This document shows, in pieces, positions 1 to 5,228 of a DNA stretch of 5,228 bases. Position 1 is the first letter of the stretch; each line of letters begins with the position of its first letter. Under the pieces are notes generated by a model. The model made no database searches, was not told the DNA's origin, and saw only the letters and a program-made list of their open reading frames with translations. The translations under genes were made by a program, and so were the position numbers. The stretch comes from Ktedonobacter racemifer (GTDB lineage: Bacteria > Chloroflexota > DTOL01 > JACQYG01), in NCBI GenBank assembly GCA_020723545.1, contig DYIS01000199.1, forward strand, positions 1-5,228, read 5' to 3'.

Positions 1-778
1 CCTGGATTCAGATGAGTACGTATATGGCCTGGAGAGGGTGATCGAGAGAGCCGGCCAGGCTGGTATCCAGGGCATAGTCACCGTGGGGGTAGACTTGCCC
101 ACCAGCCGAAAAGCCATCGGCATCGCCGAAAGGTTTGCGAGCGTTCATGCTGCAGTGGGGGTGCACCCTCACGAGGCCAAGTCCATGGACCGTGCTGCCA
201 TCGCCAGCCTACGAGAGCTGTGCCGCCATCCCAGGGTGGTGGCGGTGGGAGAGATCGGCCTGGACTTTTACCGGAACCTCTCTCCCCGCAAAGCCCAGCT
301 CGCGGCTTTCCGGCAGCAGTTGGAACTGGCAAGCCAGATGGGGCTGCCGGTGATCATCCACGACCGCGCCGCCCATTCAGATGTTATGTCTATATTGGCC
401 GAGTGGCTGTCCCAGCCGCAGGCTAAAACGTCAGGCCCGGCCAAACCCGTAGGGGTCCTGCACTGTTTCTCCGGGGACCTGGCCATGGCCCAGCGAGTGG
501 TGGAAATGGGGTTTTTCACCTCGCTGGCTGGCCCGGTGACCTTCGCCAATGCCCGGGCGACTCGAGACTTGGCGCAGATGATCCCCCTGGATAGGCTGCT
601 GTTAGAGACCGATTGTCCATTCCTGGCCCCGGAGCCCCACCGGGGCCAGCGCAACGAACCGGCCTATGTGCGTTGCGTGGCCGACCAGGTGGCCAGGCTG
701 CGCAACTTAAGCCCGGCGATCGTGCGCGAACAAACCACCATAAATGCAAAGCTCCTCTTCGACTTCAACCATAGCTGA
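1..778 (+). CDS. tatD: TatD family metal-dependent hydrolase/DNase, 5' partial
   Basis: This is a TatD-type amidohydrolase-fold enzyme; the family comprises metal-dependent cytoplasmic (deoxy)nucleases implicated in DNA repair and degradation. The frame is open from the left edge (base 1 is the third base of a codon) and ends at TGA 776-778. The GTG at 38 gives an apparent start, but the codons before it (LDSDEYVYGLER) already look like the conserved stretch just after the N-terminal HxH metal site. The true start and the HxH motif therefore lie upstream, probably only 10-15 codons away. Visible signatures in order are GVHPH (158-172), GEIGLDF (248-268, with a metal-ligand Glu), IIHDR (353-367), HCFSG (461-475), LLETDCPFLAP (from about 599, with the metal-ligand Asp) and HRGQRNEPAY (638-667). 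All C-terminal family motifs are intact, so the gene looks functional. The prenyl synthase follows 13 bases downstream. The family call is very secure; the precise substrate is not. Confidence 0.95.
   Translation, partial: LDSDEYVYGLERVIERAGQAGIQGIVTVGVDLPTSRKAIGIAERFASVHAAVGVHPHEAKSMDRAAIASLRELCRHPRVVAVGEIGLDFYRNLSPRKAQLAAFRQQLELASQMGLPVIIHDRAAHSDVMSILAEWLSQPQAKTSGPAKPVGVLHCFSGDLAMAQRVVEMGFFTSLAGPVTFANARATRDLAQMIPLDRLLLETDCPFLAPEPHRGQRNEPAYVRCVADQVARLRNLSPAIVREQTTINAKLLFDFNHS
624..648 (+). repeat. Perfect 9-bp GC-rich inverted repeat inside the TatD gene
   Basis: TGGCCCCGG (624-632) and CCGGGGCCA (640-648) are exact reverse complements around a 7-base loop. The element lies in the codons for the conserved LAPEPHRGQ motif, so much of its sequence is fixed by protein constraint and GC-rich codon choice. 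No T-tract follows, so it is not a standard terminator. Any effect on mRNA folding is speculative. Confidence 0.5.
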
Positions 779-785
779 GGAAAGG
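777..785 (+). promoter_or_regulatory. Ribosome binding site deciding a TTG start for the prenyl synthase
   Basis: The purine run GAGGAAAGG overlaps the TGA stop of the TatD gene. Its AAGG core sits 6 bases before the TTG at 792, a good Shine-Dalgarno distance. The upstream in-frame ATG at 744 has no comparable site in front of it. This supports TTG 792 as the start, with termination of tatD delivering ribosomes to the site. Confidence 0.6.
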
Positions 786-791
786 CCGAAT

Positions 792-1769
792 TTGAAGACG
801 TTAACCATCTTGAGCCCCGTTGCTGAGGACCTGCAACGCGTGGAGCAACGCCTGCACCAGATCACGCAGGTGGAATTTCCTCTCCCGGCGGCCATACTGG
901 CCGACCTGTTCCAAAGCGGCGGCAAAAGGCTCCGTCCGGCCCTGGTGCTATTGGCCGGCCACTTTGGCACCTACGACCGCTCCCGCCTGATACCTCTGGC
1001 CGCGGCGGTGGAAACCCTGCATACGGCTACCCTGGTACACGACGACCTGATCGACAATTCCCTCCTGCGACGCGGCAATCCTACCATGAACACCAGATGG
1101 CACGGCGGGGTGGTAGTCCTGGTGGGTGACTATCTCTTCGCCAAGGCCGCCGAGCTGGCTGCAGAGTCGGAATCCACTGAGGTGGCCTTTCTATTCGCCC
1201 AGACCCTGGGCGTGATCTGCCGCGGTGAACTGAGGCAGGCCTTCAGCATTGGAAATGGCCAACCGACGATTTCCGAATACCTGGAGCGGATATTCAGCAA
1301 GACCGCCTCCCTTTTCGCCTCCTCCAGCAAGTCTGGCGCGGTCCTGACCGGGGCAACCCCGTCACACTGCCAGGCCTTGCACGATTACGGCTTGCATTTT
1401 GGTATGGCCTTTCAAATCGTCGATGACATACTGGATTTCACTGGGACGGAAGGGGAACTGGGCAAGCCCGTGGGGAGTGATCTACGCCAGGGCACCATCA
1501 CCCTGCCGACCATTCACTATCTTCTGGCCTACCCAGGGGACAACCCCGTGTCGCACTACCTGGCGAACAGTACTGATGGGAAAGGCCGGGATGATGCCCT
1601 GCAGGCCGCCGTCCAATGCATAACCGGCTCCAGGGCCATTGAGCTATCCTATAATAGTGCCAGGGAATTCATTTCCAGGGCCAAGGAGGCCGCCCTAGCC
1701 TTGCCCGACACTGGATATCGCCACACCCTGGTGGAGCTGGCCGACTACGTCATCGAGCGGCGGGTCTAA
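792..1769 (+). CDS. Trans-polyprenyl diphosphate synthase, medium/long-chain type
   Basis: This enzyme condenses isopentenyl diphosphate onto an allylic primer to give an all-trans polyprenyl diphosphate, typically the side-chain precursor of menaquinone or ubiquinone. Counting from TTG 792 (325 aa), the motifs are GGKRLRP (43-49), the first Asp-rich motif DDLID (84-88) followed by RRG (93-95), KT (170-171), the second Asp-rich motif DDILD (211-215) and KPVGSD (225-230). Length and motif order match the family. The first motif is DDxxD without the two-residue insertion of bacterial FPP/GGPP synthases, and Ala occupies the fifth position before it where short-chain enzymes carry a bulky aromatic. 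Both features argue for a medium or long product; exact chain length cannot be read. An in-frame ATG at 744 would add a Ser-rich 16-residue tail overlapping tatD by 35 bases. The Shine-Dalgarno at 777-785 favours TTG. All catalytic motifs are present. The GT2 gene begins 10 bases after the stop. Confidence 0.93.
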   Translation: MKTLTILSPVAEDLQRVEQRLHQITQVEFPLPAAILADLFQSGGKRLRPALVLLAGHFGTYDRSRLIPLAAAVETLHTATLVHDDLIDNSLLRRGNPTMNTRWHGGVVVLVGDYLFAKAAELAAESESTEVAFLFAQTLGVICRGELRQAFSIGNGQPTISEYLERIFSKTASLFASSSKSGAVLTGATPSHCQALHDYGLHFGMAFQIVDDILDFTGTEGELGKPVGSDLRQGTITLPTIHYLLAYPGDNPVSHYLANSTDGKGRDDALQAAVQCITGSRAIELSYNSAREFISRAKEAALALPDTGYRHTLVELADYVIERRV

Positions 1770-1771
1770 GG
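1768..1771 (+). promoter_or_regulatory. Weak ribosome binding site for the GT2 gene
   Basis: AAGG overlaps the TAA stop of the prenyl synthase and lies 8 bases before ATG 1780. It is short, but correctly spaced, and it supports that start. Initiation is probably helped by ribosomes finishing the upstream gene. Confidence 0.4.
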
Positions 1772-1779
1772 CCCTGAGA

Positions 1780-2748
1780 ATGGTCGATCTCTCCGTAGCC
1801 ATCGTCAGTTGGAACGTGGCCCCTCTGCTGGACAGATGCCTACGATCCATCTACGCCAGCCTCTCCCGAAAGGTCGAAGAGCCCGGGGCGTCCACCGCTT
1901 GTCGATCTCTGACTATCGAGATCATCGTAGTCGATAACGCCTCTACTGACGGCAGTGTTCAACTGGTGAGGGAAAGCCATCCGCAGGTACAACTGATCGC
2001 CAACCCCACCAACGCTGGCTTTGCCCGGGCTAACAACCAGGCCATCGCCAAGAGCCAGGGACGATTCATCCTTTTGCTTAACTCCGACACCGAGGTCCGG
2101 GGAGATGCTTTGGCGAGAATGGTTGACTACATGGAGGCCCATCCTGAGGTGGGAGTTCTGGGCCCTCAACTGCTCAATGCCGATGGCTCTGTGCAGCCCT
2201 CCCGACGCCGATTTCCCACCCTGGCCATGGCCTTTGTAGAGAGCACCATCCTCCAGCCCTGGTGCTCGCAGGGCCACCTCCTGAGCCGTTATTACGTCCG
2301 AGACGTGCCCGAGGACCTGCCCCAGGAAGTAGACTGGCTGGTCGGCGCTTGCCTGATGGTCAAACGGCAGGTGGTGGAAGAGGTTGGCTCATTGGATGAG
2401 CACTTCTTCATGTACTCGGAAGAGATGGACTGGTGCTATCGGATCAAACGAAAAGGGTGGAAGGTAGCGTATCTCCCCACGGCTCAGGTGATCCACCACG
2501 AAGGCAAGAGCAGCGAGCAGGCCGTAGCCTCCCGGCATATCTACTTCAATTCCAGCAAGGTGTACTATTTCCATAAGCACTTCGGCCATTGGCAGGGTGA
2601 GGCGTTGCGAGCCTTCCTTCTCTGCACCTTTGTGATCCAGCTTCTGGTGGAATCGGTAAAATGGCTCCTGGGCCACAAACGCCGGCTGCGGCGAGAGCGC
2701 ATGGGCGCCTATTTGGCCGTATTGCGTTCAGGGTTGAAGACACCATGA
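1780..2748 (+). CDS. Glycosyltransferase family 2 (WbbL/rhamnosyltransferase-like)
   Basis: This is a GT-A fold inverting transferase of 322 aa that should add a nucleotide-activated sugar to a lipid-linked glycan at the inner face of the membrane. The N-terminal strand is LSVAIVSWN (4-11), followed by VVDNASTDGS (50-59), the NAGFARANNQAI acceptor/donor loop (78-89), the DXD-like metal site NSDTEV (101-106), GPQLLNADGSVQPSRR (118-133), the VGACLMVKR segment (188-196) and the EEMDWCYR motif (214-221), whose Asp is the usual catalytic-base position. HHEGKSS (239-245) is also typical. This pattern matches the WbbL-type subgroup; the donor sugar cannot be told from sequence. Residues about 278-299 form a hydrophobic helix followed by a strongly basic tail (KRRLRRER), suggesting membrane anchoring. 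A loop at about 29-44 before the VVDNAS strand is longer than I expect. The ATGA overlap with the next gene indicates translational coupling. Confidence 0.93.
   Translation: MVDLSVAIVSWNVAPLLDRCLRSIYASLSRKVEEPGASTACRSLTIEIIVVDNASTDGSVQLVRESHPQVQLIANPTNAGFARANNQAIAKSQGRFILLLNSDTEVRGDALARMVDYMEAHPEVGVLGPQLLNADGSVQPSRRRFPTLAMAFVESTILQPWCSQGHLLSRYYVRDVPEDLPQEVDWLVGACLMVKRQVVEEVGSLDEHFFMYSEEMDWCYRIKRKGWKVAYLPTAQVIHHEGKSSEQAVASRHIYFNSSKVYYFHKHFGHWQGEALRAFLLCTFVIQLLVESVKWLLGHKRRLRRERMGAYLAVLRSGLKTP
2745..2748 (+). other. ATGA stop/start overlap, GT2 to GT4
   Basis: ATG 2745-2747 of the GT4 gene overlaps TGA 2746-2748 of the GT2 gene. A weak GAAG at 2736-2739 precedes it by 5 bases. A second in-frame ATG at 2751 is a possible alternative start, two codons later. 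The arrangement implies translational coupling and stoichiometric production of the two transferases. Confidence 0.75.
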
Positions 2749-3968
2749 GCATGAGGGTCTGCTTCGTCACCGGCGAGTATCCGCCCATGCAGGGCGGGAT
2801 GGGCGACTACACCAGGGAATTGAGCCGGACCCTGATGGAACAAGGCGTCCAGGTTGCCGTTGTAACCTCCGGCCGGGCTGAGGGTAGCCAGCCTATAGAG
2901 GTCGCCAGGATCGAGCCACTGGTCTACGCGCGGGTCTCGGCCTGGGACTGGCGAAGCTGGGTGTTGATCTATCGGTTGGCGCGGGAGTGGGCGCCGCAGG
3001 TGATGCATATCCAGTATCAGACCGCCGCCTACGGCATGCACCCGGCAATCAATTTCCTGCCCCGGTGGCTTTCTTTCAAGCGCGCCCCGTTTAAAGTGGC
3101 GGTTACTTTTCACGATCTCCGGGTGCCTTTTCTCTTCAAGGGGGCGGGCCTCATGAGGGAGTGGGTGAACCGGGAGCTGGCCCGATGCGCCGACCTGGCC
3201 ATCGTGACCAACCAGGGTGACTATGTTAAAGCGGCAGAGTATCATACACGACATCCGGTCAGGCTGATCCCCATCGGCAGCAACATCAGGCCCTCACCTC
3301 CACCCGGCTACGACCGCGCCGCCTGGCGGGAGAAACTGGCGGTGACCGAGAATGAGACGCTGATCTCATACTTTGGCTTCCTGAACTCGAGCAAAGGCGG
3401 CGAGGACCTGGTTAAGGCTATGGCGATCTTGCACCAGAAGGGCCAGGCGGTCAGGTTAATCATGGTGGGCGGGCAGGTTGGGGACAGCGATCCGACCGAC
3501 GTAGCCTATTTACGGAAGATAAAGGGTCTCATAGAGGCGTTGGGTTTGGGGGACTACGTGTGTTGGACGGGATACACCTCCCCAGAGGAGGTCACGGCTA
3601 ACCTGTTAGCCTCGGACCTGTGCGTGTTGCCTTATCGGGACGGCGCATCTTTCAGGCGAGGGAGCCTGATGGCGGCCCTGGCTCACGGCCTGCCGGTCAT
3701 CACCACGACGCCTCCAGGACCCTGGCGTCCTTGTCCGGGCGGTCTCCCCGAACTCGTTCATGGAGAGAATGCCCTTCTGGTGCCGCCAGGCTCCCCCGGC
3801 CAGATCGCCGAGGCAGTGGAGGCATTGGTCGGCCCGGCTAATCTGTCTACCAGGCTCAGTTCGGGCGCCAGCCACCTGGCCAAAGCCTTCGCCTGGGACA
3901 ACATCGCCCGACTGTCGGTGGAGGCCTACGAAGCGATCGTGGGCCAGACCGATCCAGGAGTGCCATGA
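2745..3968 (+). CDS. Glycosyltransferase family 4-like (GT-B fold), atypical EX7E region
   Basis: This is a retaining GT-B transferase of 407 aa, expected to extend a lipid-linked surface glycan from a nucleotide sugar in the cytoplasm. The N-terminal domain opens with RVCFVTGEYPP and the Gly-rich GGMGDYTREL (17-26), the hallmark of GT4 acceptor domains. TFHD (121-124) and PIGSNI (176-181) lead to the linker. The C-terminal donor domain begins with ISYFGFLNSSKGGEDLVKAM (207-226), continues through VGG (241-243) and ALAHGLPVITT (311-321), and ends with LPELVHGENALLVPPG (334-349), all standard. Where GT4 enzymes usually have EX7E, this protein has Ser302 and Ala310 within GASFRRGSLMA, so both glutamates are absent while the frame is intact. 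I take this as a subfamily variant, not decay. The frame is open further upstream, to ATG 2661, but that stretch lies inside GT2 and is not homologous-looking; the ATGA junction sets the start at 2745. It overlaps the next gene by 4 bases. Confidence 0.92.
   Translation: MSMRVCFVTGEYPPMQGGMGDYTRELSRTLMEQGVQVAVVTSGRAEGSQPIEVARIEPLVYARVSAWDWRSWVLIYRLAREWAPQVMHIQYQTAAYGMHPAINFLPRWLSFKRAPFKVAVTFHDLRVPFLFKGAGLMREWVNRELARCADLAIVTNQGDYVKAAEYHTRHPVRLIPIGSNIRPSPPPGYDRAAWREKLAVTENETLISYFGFLNSSKGGEDLVKAMAILHQKGQAVRLIMVGGQVGDSDPTDVAYLRKIKGLIEALGLGDYVCWTGYTSPEEVTANLLASDLCVLPYRDGASFRRGSLMAALAHGLPVITTTPPGPWRPCPGGLPELVHGENALLVPPGSPGQIAEAVEALVGPANLSTRLSSGASHLAKAFAWDNIARLSVEAYEAIVGQTDPGVP
3956..3960 (+). promoter_or_regulatory. 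Ribosome binding site for the membrane ligase/polymerase gene
   Basis: AGGAG lies inside the last codons of the GT4 gene, 4 bases before ATG 3965. It is a good match with slightly short spacing. It supports ATG 3965 over the in-frame TTG at 3971, although the latter would be spaced 10 bases away. Confidence 0.6.
3965..3968 (+). other. ATGA stop/start overlap, GT4 to membrane ligase
   Basis: ATG 3965-3967 overlaps TGA 3966-3968 of the GT4 gene, the second such junction in succession. Together with the Shine-Dalgarno just before it, this indicates coupled translation of the glycosyltransferase and membrane genes. Confidence 0.8.
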
Positions 3969-5228
3969 CCTTGAATGTACTCTCCAACCACAAGATCGCC
4001 GTGGCGGTCTCGATCGCTTCAGCGATTGCCCTGGGCCTGGGCCTGGGTGTCCTGGTGGCTTCCACCTCCCCCTGGCTCGCTTTCGCCGCCCTGTTCGCAC
4101 TATTGGGGGGCCTGCTGGCACTCACCAGCGCCCAGTGGGGCCTCTTCGGCTTCGTGGGTGTTGCCTGTCTACTACCCTTCGCCGCGCTGCCGGTGAAGCT
4201 CGGCTTCACCCCCACTTTCCTGGACCTGACCATGCTGCTCTTCTTTGGGGTCTGGCTTCTGCGCCTGCTGGCGGATCCGGAGGAGAAGCTGGCCAGCACC
4301 CCCTTGGACGTCCCGCTCATCGTCTTCCTGGGGCTCGCCTTTGTGTCTTTTGTACTGGGTTCCGCTTATTCGTTTTCCCAGGAGACGGTGCGCCACTTCG
4401 CCGAGATCGTGATGGCCGTTTCCATGTACTTCGGTGTGGTGAACAATGTAAAGAACCGGGTGCAGTTGGAGCGTGTTATCCGCTTGACCATACTCGGTGG
4501 CTTCGCGGCGGCGACCATCGGCATCGTCCTTTATTTCCTTCCTCGTACCACGGCCATCGCCTTGCTATCCAGCCTGCGCGTTTTTAATTATCCCAGCGCT
4601 TCAGTATTGAGATTCATCAACGACGACCCGAACCTGCCCATGCGGGCCATCTCCACCTCCATCGACCCCAACGTCTTGGGCGGTTTGCTGGTATTGGTGA
4701 CCACCCTGGCCACGAGCCAGTTCTTGTCCCCAAAGCCGGCCGTTAACCGTTGGCTCCTGGTTCCCATGGGGGCGGCCATGGTGATCTGCCTGCTCCTCAC
4801 CTACTCTCGTGGCTCCTGGGTAGGGCTGGCCGCGGCTCTCTTGTTCATCGCCACCGTGAAGTACCGGCGACTATGGGTGCTTCTCCTGATCTTTGCGGCA
4901 ATGCTGCTCTTCCTGCCCCAGGCGGACGTCTTCGTTGGCCATCTCGTCTCCGGGGTCAAGTTCGAGGATCGGGCAGCGGCCATGCGCCTTGGGGAGTATC
5001 GGGATGCGCTGACGCTGATCTCCAGGTATCCTTTATTTGGCATTGGCTTCGGCGAGGCCCCCTCTGTTGATGTGTATCGTGGGGTCTCCAACGTGTATCT
5101 TCTGATCGCCGAGGAGATGGGCCTCATCGGACTGGGCGTCTTTGTCTCAGTGGTGGGCCTTTTCTTTATCCATGTCTGGCGCTGCCTGGGCCAGGTGACG
5201 GATCAGGCTTTGCAAAACACCCTCCTGG
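3965..5228 (+). CDS. O-antigen ligase/polymerase-like (Wzy_C superfamily) membrane protein, 3' partial
   Basis: This is a polytopic inner-membrane protein likely to polymerise or ligate an undecaprenyl-linked glycan on the outer face of the membrane. I translated it by hand: 421 codons without a stop to the window edge. Hydrophobic segments lie near residues 10-31, 36-53, 58-76, 86-103, 117-133, 145-159, 174-191, 233-250, 266-281, 285-298, 303-318 and 383-402. Family hallmarks are the STSIDPNVLGG helix start (230-240), TYSRGSW (279-285, the conserved SRG), then a large presumed external loop with RLGEYRDALTLISRYPLFGI (341-360), and SNVYLLIAEEMGLIGLGVF (375-393), matching the usual HNxYL...E.G..G segment. 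Ser375 stands where His is normally found. The N-terminus contains a GLGLGLG run. Starting by ATGA overlap with the GT4 gene, it is the membrane step of this glycan module. Ligase, Wzy polymerase and protein O-oligosaccharyltransferase cannot be separated from sequence alone. The end lies outside the window. Confidence 0.88.
   Translation, partial: MTLNVLSNHKIAVAVSIASAIALGLGLGVLVASTSPWLAFAALFALLGGLLALTSAQWGLFGFVGVACLLPFAALPVKLGFTPTFLDLTMLLFFGVWLLRLLADPEEKLASTPLDVPLIVFLGLAFVSFVLGSAYSFSQETVRHFAEIVMAVSMYFGVVNNVKNRVQLERVIRLTILGGFAAATIGIVLYFLPRTTAIALLSSLRVFNYPSASVLRFINDDPNLPMRAISTSIDPNVLGGLLVLVTTLATSQFLSPKPAVNRWLLVPMGAAMVICLLLTYSRGSWVGLAAALLFIATVKYRRLWVLLLIFAAMLLFLPQADVFVGHLVSGVKFEDRAAAMRLGEYRDALTLISRYPLFGIGFGEAPSVDVYRGVSNVYLLIAEEMGLIGLGVFVSVVGLFFIHVWRCLGQVTDQALQNTLL

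Noticed and set aside
38..40. GTG as the start of the TatD gene
   Set aside because: Upstream codons in the same frame still match the TatD N-terminal region, and starting at 38 would remove the essential HxH site; the gene is simply cut by the window edge.
624..648. Hairpin as a transcription terminator
   Set aside because: It lies inside coding sequence for a conserved motif and is not followed by a T-run.
1840..2277. 145-codon minus-strand open frame
   Set aside because: It sits entirely within the GT2 gene antisense and shows no domain features.
2661..2744. Upstream extension of the GT4 gene from ATG 2661
   Set aside because: The extra 28 residues overlap the GT2 C-terminus out of frame and do not resemble GT4 N-termini, which begin at the RVCFVTG strand; ATG 2745 fits better.
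2709..3254. 181-codon minus-strand open frame
   Set aside because: It lies antisense to the N-terminal half of the GT4 gene, with no motifs and no plausible ribosome site; a shadow of the coding strand.
4031..4048. Tandem CTGGGC/CTGGGC/CTGGGT hexamers as a phase-variation repeat
   Set aside because: There are only three units with one mismatch, the six-base unit would not shift the frame, and it encodes an ordinary Leu-Gly run in a membrane helix.
3606..4121. 171-codon minus-strand open frame
   Set aside because: It is antisense to the GT4 C-terminus and ligase N-terminus, with composition typical of GC-rich reverse-frame translation and no family resemblance.
3760..4587. 275-codon open frame on the + strand across the GT4/ligase border
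   Set aside because: Its product is Arg/Pro/Gly-rich without recognisable motifs, and it overlaps two well-supported genes in another frame; it is a GC-rich shadow.

Overview
This is a gene-dense bacterial chromosomal window of moderately high GC (about 60% judged by eye). It holds five genes, all on the + strand and packed head to tail with no gap longer than 13 bases. The outer two are cut by the window edges. No RNA gene, mobile element, CRISPR array, independent promoter or terminator is visible, and the minus strand carries only shadow reading frames. The protein style and gene order suggest a Chloroflexota-type organism (Anaerolineae or a relative), but this is an impression from family resemblance and has not been tested.

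Layout: (1) bases 1-778, a TatD-family metal-dependent hydrolase lacking its N-terminus; (2) 792-1769, a trans-polyprenyl diphosphate synthase whose motifs point to a medium or long chain product, probably starting at a TTG codon; (3) 1780-2748, a GT2 (WbbL/rhamnosyltransferase-like) glycosyltransferase with a C-terminal hydrophobic helix; (4) 2745-3968, a GT4-type (GT-B fold) glycosyltransferase; (5) 3965 to the right edge, a multi-pass membrane protein of the O-antigen ligase/polymerase (Wzy_C) superfamily, continuing beyond the window.

The last three genes are joined by ATGA stop/start overlaps and form a translationally coupled surface-polysaccharide module: two cytoplasmic sugar transferases followed by a membrane enzyme that would polymerise or ligate the lipid-linked glycan. 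The first two genes are housekeeping in type (nuclease/hydrolase; isoprenoid chain synthesis). Their tight spacing suggests one long transcript. The prenyl synthase could serve quinone side chains or, less likely, a lipid carrier for the glycan genes.

The points most worth a second look are three. The terminal membrane gene has no stop in the window and is easily missed. It has Ser where the ligase family usually has its periplasmic His. The GT4 enzyme lacks both glutamates of the EX7E motif. Nothing in the window by itself demonstrates a wholly new system.
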